This document shows, piece by piece, positions 46,263 to 60,094 of a stretch of 64,000 bases of DNA. Position 1 is the stretch's first letter, and each line of letters begins with the position of its first letter. Source of the DNA: Corydoras sp. C115 (taxonomy: Eukaryota; Chordata; Actinopteri; Siluriformes; Callichthyidae). The DNA lies in the NCBI GenBank assembly GCA_019802505.1, contig JAFMOC010000017.1, positions 154,501 to 218,500 on the forward strand, given 5' to 3'. The notes under the pieces are model-generated. The model was given only the letters and a program-made list of their open reading frames with translations. It was not told the DNA's origin and did no database searches. The translations under genes and the position numbers were made by a program.

Positions 46263-49200
46263 TTGGTTAAAAAAAACATAATGTGGTCACCCAGGTTCCC
46301 AACCCTCACATGCTAAACAACAGTCACCCAAAAAATGCTGCTTAACGTCATCAAGTTTAAGGTCGGAATTTATCGTACTGTAATTGATTATATTTTTTTG
46401 TAAATCCATTGAGCGTCTCCACCATTACGGTTCTGATTGCAGTTTGCCGTAGCAGATGCCCAAGGCAGCTCATTATCTACTAAAACAAGCTTGCAAGTTT
46501 CACCGAGATTTCAAATTACAACCTGAACACAGATCATGCTGCTGTTCTTCGTAATTAACTTTTTTGTCCCTTCAGATGAGTGAAGGGAGAAAGTGGGATT
46601 CTGCTGTAGGGCTAAACCTGACGAGGCTGCTGTTTGAGTGAATGGCAGTCAGAGAGGGCAGGTTTGTGAGTAGAGAGAAGTTTAATAAGGGAAAGCTGTC
46701 TAAGGAGGTAACTGGCAGGAAACTGACATACCACACATGTTTACTGTACTGTAACAGTCAACTATCCCCAGAAAGTGCTGCACTGAGGAATTCTGGTGCA
46801 ATACGAACAAAGAGAAACCAATAAGAAATACAGATATTATATACAGCACCAATCTGATCATTTGCATTATAGATCATGCACATGCCGTACTGTCTGAGAA
46901 GATGGGTACAGAATGTACTGACACTGACAATATGAGAAAAAGAGCTTAAATCTGATTAAAGGCATTATTATTGTATATACCGATAAAACAAAAGCTGATT
47001 GATTTTGGACACATCTCAGGATCCCAAAGTATAAATCACACAGTACCCAAGATGGAGGATTCAAAAGTCCAAATAAGTCCAGTTTCAGAAACAGGCTCCA
47101 AATCAAACTTCAAACTATTTTACTTTAATACAAACCTAACTGTATGGACCTAGAATACAGCCTTGCATCCTAAAGGATCTGGAGGAAGGTTTCCAAATTG
47201 CTAAATGCAAAATCTGTAACTATGCCAAATGTGTTGATCTGCCGTTAACTAACCAACCACGGCTGAACAGTGGTCCTCACTTAGTTTGTGACACAACTCA
47301 TTTAAATGTAAATAACAATGTTCTATTTGCAATTTTATTTTGTTTTTATATTCCTTCTCAGGAAAATAAAACCATTTTTTATTAAAGTAAGAATAGTCCG
47401 CTTTAGCGTGGGAGTAAGCTCACTCTGAAAAAGTGAAGGGTTTGTGTTGTTTTTTTGTTGTTGTTTTTTTTTTCATAGGTGATGAGATGCCAGAGAGTGG
47501 TGATGAAGTTCTGCTTCCTGCTCTTTCTCCACCTCCAAGTCTTCTGAAATTGCTTCTTATGTGGGTGGAGGGAAGGTAGGATTGAAGGTTCTCTTCCTGA
47601 GTTTTCATCTCTCGCTATCTTGAACACACTTATCTGCTTTTTCCTTGAAACCTTCTTTATCTGCATTATGCTCTCCCCCCCCCCCAGTGTGTTCTTGTTC
47701 ATGTTCTTCTTCTTTTACAGTCGTATTTCTTTATATGCAAACCCTTTTATAATAAGACTGATGGAGAAACTCTGAGTTGGCAGAACTCAGGGCAATTTAA
47801 TTCATCAAGTCAGTTTATTAGGTTCAGCTTTGTTTCTACTCTCATTGTTTGTGTTATCAGTAGATATTGATGCACTTTGTGTTTTCACAATGACGAACCG
47901 TGGTCCATCTGTTTATCAACATACTTTGTTCGTTTCTTTTATTACGTTCTCCAAACATCGGGACCCCCAGAGTACAGAGTATTATTTGGATGATTGATTC
48001 TCAGCACTGTTGTGATGCTGATGTAACAGTGGAGTGACTTTTTTGTTGCACTGGAACGATCGGATCAGAGCTGGAATGGAGCAGTGCTGCTGAAGTTTCA
48101 AACGCTGTCCATTTACTGTAAACCTTATAAGACACGTCTACCCCAATGCTCCAGACAGTAGCTCGGCTGTTGTTGCTCTGTTCTTGTGAGACATCGGGGA
48201 CCTTCAGGTTGCAAGGCTGATTCCTTAACCACAAGCCTACGACTGCCCCTTCTCTTTTCATTTTATTTATGTATGGATATAGTTTATATGTGTATAGCTA
48301 TATGCATGAATAAATACATTCAGCATCTGGCAGTTCAGGTGGCTAACTCTACGTTTGGCAGATGCCAGGGGCAATGCCACCTGTTCAAATCTAGAGAGCC
48401 AACAGAGGTTCAGTGAAGGAGGAATAAATGTGCAGCATTCTTGAGTTCTAGTAAAAACAGATTATCATGCAACAGCACACAAACATTCTGCAAAACCGTG
48501 ACCTTGTTCATTTTTACTCTAATTCGCAGCATATACATAAACATTTAAAAATTTTAATAAAGACTGTGGGGAATCAGCCAGTATATACATTTTATTATTT
48601 TATATACACTATCTTATACACATAAGATATACATACATCTTATTGTAGTGGTTCACTAGTTGGTTTGCCTAGTTTGTTGTATTTCTTGGCAGTTGTACTG
48701 ATTATGCAGAGACACTAGGGGGAGCCCTCGTCCATCCTAACAGTGCCATAGATGAACACGTTCTAGGACAGAGGTAGCTGAGCAACTAAAGGAAAGTGGG
48801 GAGCATGTGTGTCTTAATGCACTCTGCTTCCAGGCTTTGGATCAGCAGATCGGAGACTTACTGCACACCATCCTCTCCCAGCTCCCTGTCCCTGCAGCAT
48901 GCTCCAGACTGGAATCAGAGCTTTGTGCCATCACACGACATCACAGAGGTATCACGTCTTGTAGATTACTCTGTCCTCATGGCAAGTAAGGAAGTGCAGG
49001 TGATAAACTTTACACATGCACAAGCATTCAATGTGAGCTTCCTTTTTAACTAAACAGATCCATTTACTGTGACATTCAAAACGGCAAAAACAAATTTCAT
49101 CATTCTCTCCATCGTTAGCCCTAATGAAAAAGAACTATTTTAAAGCCGAGACCTGCACTTGCACACTGCATCTTATTTACAATTTGTTTTGGTCGGGCTT

Positions 49201-50198
49201 TATAAATGATGATGTGCTGGCTCTAATAACTTTAGCATATCACATGGAATATGTAATCTGATGGAATTTGCATGCACTTTTCATGCCATCCGTTCTCAGA
49301 GGGAGATGCGAGGGGGAGATGTTTACAACCAAGCACAAGCAAAATGTGAGGGAGGAACAAACAGGCGGATGATAAAAAGCAAAGCAAAAACCTAATGTTG
49401 TGAATATATAAAAAATTATTATTATTACTTACTTATGTTCACAGAGACAGGAATTGTAGACATGAGTGATGTGGTCTTGCTCTCCGGTCAGGTCAGCAAT
49501 CCTTCACAAGGCAGACACACAAACAATTAAAAACAGGTTTGTACCCAGCAGCAATTCAGCAGAGCAAATGTATCTTATAGTTTTCAAGGCAGAAAATCAC
49601 CACAAACACTGAGGGAACATGCAAACTCTAAAAAAATAGCCAAGTCATCATCGTGTTGTGATGTAGTCTATTACATACGGATTGAATATCCACCGTGTCC
49701 AAAGAGGTTAATTGCAAAATTTAATTCAATTTAATTTAATTTAACTCTTGTTTCTTCTATTTTTAAAGTGTGGATAAAGTTCAGATTTTAGAACATATTT
49801 TATTTTGCACATTTTGATTGAGACTCTTCATTTTAGAGCAATTTTCCTCATAAAGAAGTTAATTGTTGCGAAGTGAGCACTCATACTCGGCAAATGCATT
49901 TCATCGATGCATTCCTCAATCTCCTTCACTCATGTGTGAAGGTGGATTCCTCAGATACTTTAGTACGCCTCCACCTGCCCTTTATTCACACTTACTTTAT
50001 CCTACCTACTTACACCAACTCCATACACAATGCGGAGAGCAAGAGAGAACAAAAGAGAATGAAGTGTACACATGCAGCTCAGCCACTTGAGTGTTACCTC
50101 GTCTTTATATCACTATCCCTTTACAGTGACATCCTACAGCGTCTGTATAGTATGGACCATCGCACAGCTCATACAGCAACCAATGTTTATTTGAAAAT

Positions 50199-50550
50199 TC
50201 ATTCATTCATTATCTCCCGCTTTATCCTCTATTAGGGTCGCGGAGGGGTTCCCCATGCCCATCCAGGGGAGAACGTCTCGGGCGCTGGGCAGATAGACCC
50301 AGGACAGGGCGCCAATCCATCGCTGGGCACACACTCACTCACTCACACAGACACACTCTATATGGGGCAATTTTGAGAATTCAATTGACTTGATCCATGT
50401 TTTTTGGACTGTGGGAGGAAACCGGAGAACCCGGAGGAAACCCACGCAGACATGGGGAGAACATGGAAACTCCACCCAGATGGGGATTCGAACCGGGAAT
50501 CCCTAGTGCTGAGAGGAGAACGTGTTAACCACTAAACCACTGTGCCACCC
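50199..50550 (-). mobile_element. V-SINE, full length
   Basis: A minus-strand V-SINE flanked by ttatttgaaaat (50,187-50,198) and ttacttgaaaat (50,551-50,562), a 12-bp duplication with one mismatch. Confidence 0.92.
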
Positions 50551-51867
50551 TTACTTGAAAATATCTTTGTTGTATATTTGTTAGCATTAATATGTATTTA
50601 TATTAATACTTGCTGTTGTGATACTTACTGCCCAGTAGACTTACATTAAAGTAGTACACAGTTGGGGCAGTGACACATAAATTTACACATAAAATATCAA
50701 ACCAACAAAAGTGGCCATATAGTACAAATCAGTGTGGAGCAAGCACTCTACACCTACATAAAAAAGAAACCTTACCAAATAGAAAACACCTGGCAAAAAA
50801 AGGCAGCAAATGGTGAACCATTAGAAAGTGTAAAAAAAAAAGTCACCAAAATGGGATAAGCATTAGAAATGTCACCCATATATAAAGGTTCGGGTTTTAT
50901 ATATTTGTTTTATATATGTCAGCGCTCCTTACATAACATAAAGAACAATGAATTTAAAAAAAATAAAACATGTTCTTATCAAATGTGTGATAATTGACGT
51001 GGTAATCGACATGCCTGTCTCCTGTCTTGTGGTTGCTCTGTAAATGTCAGCGGGTTTTAATAGTAAGCATTCGGCAGTTAGCAGGAAAATGTCACCTCAT
51101 GAAACACTCACTGAGCCATTACTGTGTTTTTCTTACAACTGTGAAATCGTACAAACCCAAACCTGATAGATGGGTGTGCAGATAAAAAATTTTTGTGGAA
51201 GCCGGAAAAACAAGTGCCCTGTTCTGACCTTTCACAGGCTTTTATGTTCGAGCAATCCAAAACTTTAACCAACTTAGAACGAAGATGTGAAAAGGTGAAA
51301 GGTAAATACTGCCATGATATTACACAGTGGTCTGGAACTTTAAATATCTATTATATGGGTTAATTAAATCATTTATTTCAATCTGTATTAATAATATTTT
51401 TTTATGTAACACTGTGGCATTTGAAGTAATCATTACTATTCACTAATGATGGTTCTGTAATTAGGTGTGTCTAATACAACGTTATAATCAAAGCACATTT
51501 ATTATGTGAAAAATAAAAAAAAAGAGTTGTTTTTTATGCTTGTACATGTTAAATGCTTTCTGTACTTTACGTCTAAACTTTAAATTAACCTCTGTCTCAA
51601 TTACATTCCTGAGTGAATGGATCTCGAGTTAATTACAGCCTGTTAGTCTTGTTTAAGTGCTTAAGAGATTCATTAATTAAGAAAATCACAGTGCTGCAGG
51701 TGAAAAGGCGTTTGTGTTATTAAATGGACAAATCCAAGCCCTGAACACGACACGACCCAATGCAATAATAACAACACAGATAATAATATAGACCATACTA
51801 TAATTAAACATCATGGTAATGAAGATACTCTCTGTATTTTCTTTATAATATAAATATAAACAGAAAC

Positions 51868-51932
51868 AGCTAGACCCAGGATGCCAATCCATCACTGGGC
51901 AGACACATACACTTTTTAGGGTCAATTTAGGA
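51868..51932 (-). mobile_element. V-SINE fragment
   Basis: Only the segment AGACCCAGGATGCCAATCC and ATCACTGGGCAGACACA remains, diverged. Confidence 0.6.
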
Positions 51933-53159
51933 AGGAGACAAGCTGTTGTCAATGAAATTGTAGTAGTAAAAGAGTGCTGATGATGACACCCCCCCCCCCC
52001 CATGGCCTTTGCAAAGTTATTCTTTTTTCTTCCTTCATTGTATTTTATCATGTTTGTATTACATAGTATAGAACTCTACTTGTTTCAGGTTGTAAAATAT
52101 AATTTCATTTCTAAATTAAATTACTGAGATTAATAAAGTGAAATCCTCTCCCGGGGACACTGTCTCTAAAACAGCCCACACTTAACAGAGCTGCTGATTA
52201 AAGGAGCAAATTAATCTACTCCTTTAAGCAGTAATGTTGGCATAGATGTCTTTACACTGGATTATATTCCCCCAACCCTGATCTGTGCGTTATATCTGTG
52301 GAAAGGTGATGCAACAACACTAAGAGATGCTTCGTGGGGGTCAGGATGCCAGCATGTCTTATTACAAGAGAAATCAAAATGTGTAAATTGCCTACAAAAT
52401 GATTCAAAACCCCAACTGCACAGCGTCTTCCTTCATAAGCTCACTAAATCTGTCAACAACCAGCGGGAATGTGCAACACGGTGTGCAAGAAGCAAGTCAT
52501 TATGACATTTGCTCGATATGTAAGAAGGTTTTATTACAGGTTGTACATCAGACAAGTTTTTCTTATTTAAGAGAAATATTCTCTATAACTTTTTTTTTTT
52601 TAATTTTCGTTTTAAGATTCTAGTACCACTGATCTGTCCTGACAGACAGCAAGACGGCTGATCTGCATTCCTAACTGCTCTTTATGAGACGAGGGCAGGG
52701 CTTAGAGAACAACAGCTGCCTCTAACATTTACAACAAAGTCTGGTGTCATAATTAAAAAGAAACGAAAATGGTTTAAAAGTACTTTTGTGTTATAAAGTG
52801 TCCATTACAATCAGACATATTATTAGGAGTGTCAGATGTCGCCCTCTTGTAGGCAGTTAGAGACATTACATGAGCACAGTTATTGTAAATACGGTAATAA
52901 TAAATAGAGAACGTAACAAACTTCGCTAACTATCTTTGAGTTAAGAATCTAATCAGATCAAGCACCTCTCAGTCGTAAGTTTGCTTTACAGCATACATTC
53001 AGATTTGTATTGAAATGTAACCCAGCTGCATCACACATGTGTGTGCACGGTTTCTGTGTACTGTTGTTGTAGGTTATGAGTCCACCTAAAATGTCATGGT
53101 TTTCTTCCTTCAGTAATCCTTCCATACAGTGACCTTTAAAAACACACTCTCTCATCTCG

Positions 53160-53162
<3 letters not shown>

Positions 53163-53197
<35 letters not shown>

Positions 53198-53260
53198 TAA
53201 GGAATGGCTGTAAGTTTAGATTGAGGTAAATCTGAGGTCAATCTGGACATCTCACAGACA

Positions 53261-53294
<34 letters not shown>
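53163..53294 (+). repeat. (CA)n, (TG)n and (GA)n cluster
   Basis: A CA array at 53,163-53,194, then a TG array followed by GA at 53,261-53,294, separated by about 65 bp. Confidence 0.93.
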
Positions 53295-53555
53295 TAGAGG
53301 TGTTTGACTAACTGGGGTGCTGGCATCCTATTGACAGCAGTAGAATACAAAATATCCATTAGTGCTGTTCAGGTCCGACCTTCAGTTGCAAAATAAAAGA
53401 AAGAAAGGGGAAGAGGAGGAGCACGTCACAAGATGAGATGACGCATTGATGCAAACATATGAGCGATGAAATGCAACAAAAACAAAGAAACAAACCAAAA
53501 CATACAGAGACAAAATTGGGAAACTTTTTTTTTTATATATATATATATATAAGTA

Positions 53556-53886
53556 GGCGGCACGGTGGCTTAGTGGTTAGCACGTTCGCCTCTCAGCGCT
53601 AGGGATTCCCGGTTCGAATCCCCATCTGGGTGGAGTTTCCATGTTCTCCCCGTGTCTGCGTGGGTTCTCCGGTTTCCTCCCACAGTCCAAAAACATGGAT
53701 CAAGTTAATTGAATTCTCAAAATTGCCCCATATAGAGTGTGTCTGTGTGAGTGAGTGTGTGCCCAGCGATGGATTGGCGCCCTGTCCTGGGTCTATCTGC
53801 CCAGCGCCCGAGACGTTCTCCCCTGGATGGGCATGGGGAACCCCCTCACGTCCCTAATAGAGGATAAAGCGGGAGATAATGAATGA
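53556..53886 (+). mobile_element. V-SINE, full length
   Basis: A plus-strand V-SINE with a perfect 13-bp duplication, atatatataagta, at 53,543-53,555 and 53,887-53,899. The 5' flank is a short (AT)n tract. Confidence 0.92.
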
Positions 53887-55037
53887 ATATATATAAGTAG
53901 AAATAAAATAAAAAATTGATGTGATGTTTTTCTTTTGCATTTAAAAAGCCTCAGATGCAAAAGAGGCTGTGAGACCTGATTCTCATCCACATGCCTCGTA
54001 AACAAGTGAAGATGCCATAGACACTCAACACGTCTCTGTCTATTGAGTCTTTCTCGAACTCCTCACAGGACCAGCTGAAAGAACGTTCTGATTTCATTAC
54101 ACTCATTTTAAAATACTCTGTTCTCCAGGCCTTTCGAAACAGAACGATGTTGGAAAGTTGACATCAGTCAAGGTTGGATGGAGAGAATCCGAAAGACCCA
54201 ACAGAGCTGTATTTTAGTGCCGCATTTCATTCCTCCAGCTCCTCGCCGTTCTTTCTGTCTCCGTTCTGTCTGCGGAGTCGTCGCTAGTAACATGAACTGT
54301 TAATCTGTCCTTCAGAAACTAAAGTCGTTTTGACTTTTTCACTGTCCCTCCATCACTCTCCTCTCCTCCACACTTTTCTTTTGCTGCGTTTTATCCCGCT
54401 CGATGGCCATCGATTGGGCTCGGGGCCCCGACGCCGGGGTCCTGGAGAGTAGGTGAAAGAGGAGAATGTCTCTCCGTTGGGATGTAAGCGGAGGAAATGA
54501 ATAGCCTCTTCCAACCAGTAGATCGTTAATGCATTCCTTTATTGATGGAGTGTGAGAACATGAGTAGCTTCAGCTTTACTTAACACAAAACATCAATCCC
54601 GGTGGGCACGGGGGGATAGGACACAAAGAGGCACAGAGAGGGACAGGGGGACAGAGAAGAGACTATAGTTTCTTTTAGACAAAATAATTACAATCCACTA
54701 CAGCAATCCCTTAAAAACAAAATCTTTTGTCGTCTGTTGTTGTAGCAAATTGTTTATTTACTAGACAGTTTTACTCGATGCAGTAAAGTCGATACGGTTA
54801 AAACCAGTCTTTAGGTTTTAAAGTATTTTTGGGATACTTTTTTAAGATCATTATTTAAGTTGCCCATTTTATTTGCATCTATAACAAGCTTCTGTTGTTT
54901 TGGAAAGGCTTTCTACAAGATTTTGGACTGTGTAGGTTATTATTTTTGCCCACTCAATGGGAAAAGTGTGATCTAAACGACATCAGAGGCTGACAGGACC
55001 CGACTCGCAGTTCATTCCAAAGATGTTGGATGGTGTT

Positions 55038-55346
55038 GAGCACTAGGGATTCCCGGTTCGAATCCCCATCTGGGTGGAGTTTCCATGTCCTCCCCGTGTC
55101 CGCGTGGGTTTCCTCCAGGTTCTCCGGTTTCCTCCCACAGTCCAAAAACATGGATCAAGTCAATTGAATTCTCAAAATTGCCCCATATAGAGTGTGTGTG
55201 TGAGTGAGTGTGTGCCCAGCGATGGATTGGCGCCCTGTCCTGGGTGTGTCCGCCCAGCACCCGAGATGTTCTCCTCTGGATGGGCATGGGGAACCCCACC
55301 GCGACCCTAACAGAGGATAAAGCGGGAGATAATGAATGAATTAATT
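55038..55346 (+). mobile_element. V-SINE in tandem array, copy A (headless)
   Basis: It begins at AGCACTAGGGATTCCCGG without the first part of the tRNA head, and ends with ATGAATGAATTAATTAATG. The following linker is shared with copy B. Confidence 0.88.
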
Positions 55347-55381
55347 AATGATAAAAATATAATATCATATAATACACACAC

Positions 55382-55715
55382 GGGCGGCACGGTGGCTTAG
55401 TGGTTTAGCATGTTCTCCTCTCAGCACTAGGGATTCCCGGTTCGAATCCCCATCTGGGTGGAGTTTCCATGTCCTCCCATGTCCGCGTGGGTTTCCTCCG
55501 GGTTCTCCGGTTTCCTCCCACAGTCCAAAAAACATGGATCAAGTCAATTGAGTTCTCAAAATTGCCCCCTGTGTGAGTGTGTGCCCAGCGATGGATTGGC
55601 GCCCTGTCCTGGGTGTGTCCGCCCAGCACCCGAGATGTTCTCCTCTGGATGGGCATGGGGAACCCCACCGCGACCCTAACAGAGGATAAAGCGGGAGATA
55701 ATGAATGAATTAATT
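55382..55715 (+). mobile_element. V-SINE in tandem array, copy B
   Basis: Full head GGGCGGCACGGTGG. It has a deletion of the CATATAGAGTG block and the same tail and linker as copy A. The array period from this head to the next is 369 bp. Confidence 0.9.
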
Positions 55716-55750
55716 AATGATAAAAATATAATATCATATAATACACACAC

Positions 55751-56102
55751 GGGCGGCACGGTGGCTTAGTGGTTTAGCATGTTCTCCTCTCAGCACTAGG
55801 GATTCCCGGTTCGAATCCCCATCTGGATGTTTGTGGAGTTTCCATGTCCTCCCCATGTCCGCGTGGGTTTCCTCCGGGTTCTCCGGTTTCCTCCCACAGT
55901 CCAAAAACATGGATCAAGTCAATTGAGTTCTCCAAATGGCCCCCTATAGAGTGTGTTTGTGTGAGTGTGTGCCCAGCGATAGATTGGCGCCCTGTCCTGG
56001 GTCTATCTGCCCAGCGCCCGAGACGTTCTCCCCTGGATGGGCATGGGGAACCACACCACGACCCTTATAGAGGATAAAGTGGAAGAAAATGAATGAATGA
56101 AT
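55751..56102 (+). mobile_element. V-SINE in tandem array, copy C
   Basis: Full head in the same context as copy B, preceded by the identical ATAATACACACAC linker. The 3' part is of a different subtype (CTATCTGCCCAGCGCCCGAG) and has no TTAATTAATG linker. Confidence 0.9.
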
Positions 56103-57448
56103 CAAAAAGAAATACAAACTTCTCTTGCTGCTTTGTTTCTTTACCTTTTAACTTGATCCCCACCAAAGTAATTTCCTTTCTTTACTTTTTTTTTTTCTCT
56201 CGCTTTGATCTTTATGATTTATTGAAGAAAATAAATGGCCTCAGTTATCACATTTACAAAAAGTCAAGACGGTGTGAAAATGACAGATGTCTGGACCAAG
56301 ATGGAGGATTGCTTTTCCTGTGTTTCTCATTTTTCACATGCCAAGCGGATGATTGCTTTCGGTAACAAAAGACTGCCGGATCCGTGTGTACGTTTAAGTG
56401 TATCCAGCTCACTTAAATCATTAGTGTGCTTTTAGACAGGAATTAAAGTCTGGGTTTTTCCCCCGGAAAGTAACAGTTTCCTTTTCAGATGAGATGCTCA
56501 TCTGTAATCCACTCACATTCATTTGATGTTATCTGTTTGTGATGTTTCATTATTTTTCCAAATATTTGATCGAAAGTGTATTCTGGAATCCGCTTGTGAT
56601 ACGTGATCCACACCCGCAGTCGGTCATGACAGTTCAGGATTTTCAAGTTTTATAAGCTGCTTGATAAACAAATTGTATTTTTCTATAACAGGCACCAGGC
56701 CACTACCCCGGACAAGAATTGTAATTAGATCCATCGGTATAAAAGGAAGAAAGAACCTGAGTGAGGTGCCATGTGCGGTGTTATTGGGTATCCACAGGAA
56801 GCAGACAGTGCCTTTCCATCGCTTCCATTGTCTGTGAGGTGTAGGTCCAATTTACACTTCTATTACCACCTGAATCACACCACTGAACATCCTGCGGCGC
56901 ATATTTTGGATGTTCTCTTGAGCTGACCCACATTGTGCTGTCTCCACACCTTACATGCTAAACACACACCTCACAGATGAAAGCATATGTGAAGGATGAG
57001 GCAAAATATGCCGTATGGACCAAGTCATGTGACAGACTGTCACATGTCTCAGCTTCAAAAATGTGCCAAGGATCTATTAATCAGTGTCAGTGCAAAATGG
57101 TTAAATAAGTGAAAACTATTTAAATAATATGGTAATAATAAAAATTGCATTAGAAACCATTTTTGCTTTAACTATTATGTTCTGAGACTGCAAAGGTGTT
57201 TCCAAAGCTGAGTGCTGCTTCATTTGTTGTACATATTTTTTATACATATAAATATTTGCCACAGTTTGCATTACATTGCACATGTAGTAAAACACAGTCA
57301 CTTTACATCTATGTGGAGCCAAGGCAACAAAATCTTGTGCACTATACAGTGTAAATTTCAGTGACAATAAAGTCTAAGTGTAAGTCTATTTATCGACCTT
57401 AAATTTAGGCCAGTTTTGTCTGGCTAATCATAACCAGCCGCATTTTTT

Positions 57449-57795
57449 CATTCATTCATTATCTTCCGCTTTATCCTCTATTAGGGTCGCGGTGGGGTTC
57501 CCCATGCCCATCCAGGGGAGAACGTCTCGGGCGCTGGGCAGATAGACCCAGGACAGGGCGCCAATCTATCGCTGGGCACACATTCACTCACACAGACACT
57601 CTCTATTTGGGGCAATTTTGAGAATTCAATTGACTTAATCCATGTTTTTGGACTGTGGGAGGAAACCGGAGAACCCGGAGGAAACCCACGCGGACACGGG
57701 GAGAACATGGAAACTCCACCCAGATGGGGATTCGAACCGGGAATCCCTAGCGCCGAGAGGAGAACATGCTAACCACTAAGCCACCGTGCCGCCCA
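57449..57795 (-). mobile_element. V-SINE, full length
   Basis: A minus-strand V-SINE with a perfect 11-bp duplication, ccgcatttttt, at 57,438-57,448 and 57,796-57,806. It is the closest young insertion to the st3gal1-like gene. Confidence 0.93.
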
Positions 57796-60094
57796 CCGCA
57801 TTTTTTAAAAGACAAAATTTTACAGATTTAGAAAGAACCTCAAAATGTTTGGGACAATAGTGTTAATAAATATAATGCTAAAATATTATGTATAATTCCA
57901 TCAACAATGACACACAGACTTTACAACATAGTACAAAGTACATAATTAAAAGTTTGATAGTTGTATTTGGTGTGTATTGTGAAAGACAGACACACACTCT
58001 CTCTCTTTCACACACACACCACTTTTGCGTGCCACGGCTTTATTATCAGGCATCAAAAGAAAGATTCCTGTTATAATTTAATAAACATTCCGTAACTTGC
58101 TATATACTTCTCCTCCCTCATCTAAATGTCACAACAGGTTATCTTTACATACCAACTGAATGTATGAGATTTTCATTTTGAAGAACTGCCTGTGGGCTGT
58201 AATTTAGATTTTAGTCAGAAGACAATAGGAGGTCTGACTTTCACACCATGGTTCATTAATTAAATACATGTCAAAGCGAACATAAAGCAAATCTCAGTTA
58301 AAATTGTGCTTATTTTATTTAGATACAGGTTTACTCAGCATAGCCAATAGGTGGCAGAATTTGCAGTAGAATCTTTAACCGTATTCATTAGTGGTAAAGA
58401 ACTGATGTTCTTGTGAAACAAATAATGTAGATATTACTTTAACACACGCACTTATCATTTACAAGCACCATTATACAATCACACGTACTGTAAGTTATTA
58501 AACTGATAAATTACCTGCCATTAACATCCATAATGACAGAAAATTGTGTTTAAAGTATATATCATTATAAGTTAATACAAGTTATTGATATTAGTTTTGT
58601 TCTGAGTAAATAACACACTTATCTGTTAAAAGAAATGCTGATCAGAATATATTTTGAAATTAATTATGAAATACGATCCATAAAATGTGGCATATTCAAA
58701 TATTATTGATAGTCTTATAGTATCAAATATAAAAATAACTTTTATATACCAACAAACCTATTGACGTTATTTACATTTTATATACATTTCGATTTCAAAA
58801 GATCACTTTATTTAATTTATTTGCATTTTGCACCACTGATTTTGATCTTCATTGTGGAATACCTGAGTAATTGCTGAGCACTTACCTTTTAAATGGGAGT
58901 AAAAAGAGTCACTTGTCAAAAAACATGCTGTAAGGTAAAGAAGTGTTTAAAATTAAACGCAACTTGCTTGAGGCTGATGTTGACAGATATATAGAGAAAG
59001 AAGCAGAAAATATGCCATACATTTTGTTTTTGCTTTTACAGACATGAACTGCATGACTCTTTTGTGACTTTACATTGAATGCAAAGTATGTTCTGCCGTT
59101 CTGCTCTAATAATAATGCTTAGAGGTTAGGCCAACAAGAATGTTGATATTTAGGTACAATAGACTGGCATAACCACATTCCTTTGACAGCTATATGGAAA
59201 ATAATTCACTGCACACAGCATAGTCCAAATACATTGGTACATGCCATATAGTAATTTGCTAAAGATATTTATTTAATCTTTTGATTACATATAAAGTTTT
59301 TTTTTATTTAGGTCAAAAGCTTCATCACCAAATTGAGTTATTAATTTTAACAAAATAAATACACATTTCCTACCCTACAAATATTTGTAAAGACTATAGT
59401 TTACAACAAGCATATATTTTCATTATTTTTGTAATAAAGTAATAATGTAGTGCTTTAACACTCACCATTGTTATTCACTAAATATATATGTTTGTTGTAA
59501 ATCTGGTTTATCTTGACTGGCTTTGTCTGCAACAGAAAAAAAAAAGATTTACAACAAGAATTTTAAAAAAATGCACTGATCCAGTTTAGATGAAGCCTTT
59601 TACTGTTTATTCAGTAATTGCCTAAAGTATTTCCCATTCTTATTTAATGATAATAAAACTTACATTAAACAGGTTTAAACAAAAAAAAAATTGATGTTAG
59701 GTTAAAAACATACAATGCTGTATCTAATAGTTACGGTGGTGGAATTGGATATATTATGGTGGTGAAGTCTGTAGCTCATGCAAATGGATGCTTTGTTTAG
59801 GCATCAACATGCTATCTGTTGTAGGAAAACCTCCCCTATTCTATAGTGTAATGTATAAATAAAGCTCAATATATCATAATGTACAGGTATTAAATACAGC
59901 TCAGATTTGCACATGCACAATAATAAAAAAAAAAACATAAATTTGTATTTTGTTTAGCTTTAAATATCTTTCAGCTCAATACAATTTATAAGTTGTCACC
60001 CCTCCCATGAACTATAAATGTTCTATCCATAGAACCTTCATTGTCTTTTCCTGTGATGTCTCCATTTTGGAAATGTTGTCTTTTCGGAGAGCAA

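Noticed and set aside
48833..48947. Similarity of ALDQQIGDLL to the N-terminal region of dapper (DACT) proteins.
   Set aside because: Only about ten residues are similar and the rest does not follow the family. I kept it as an unassigned exon-like segment only.
1921..57708. A recurrent apparent protein family beginning MFSPCPRGFPPGSPVSSHSP found in many frames on both strands.
   Set aside because: Every instance coincides with a V-SINE copy and is its conceptual translation. Frames break at different places and the complementary frame is equally recurrent.
1834..57795. tRNA genes at the heads of the SINEs.
   Set aside because: A- and B-box matches are present, but the sequence continues into the V-domain and no acceptor stem closes. 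They are SINE promoters, not tRNA genes.
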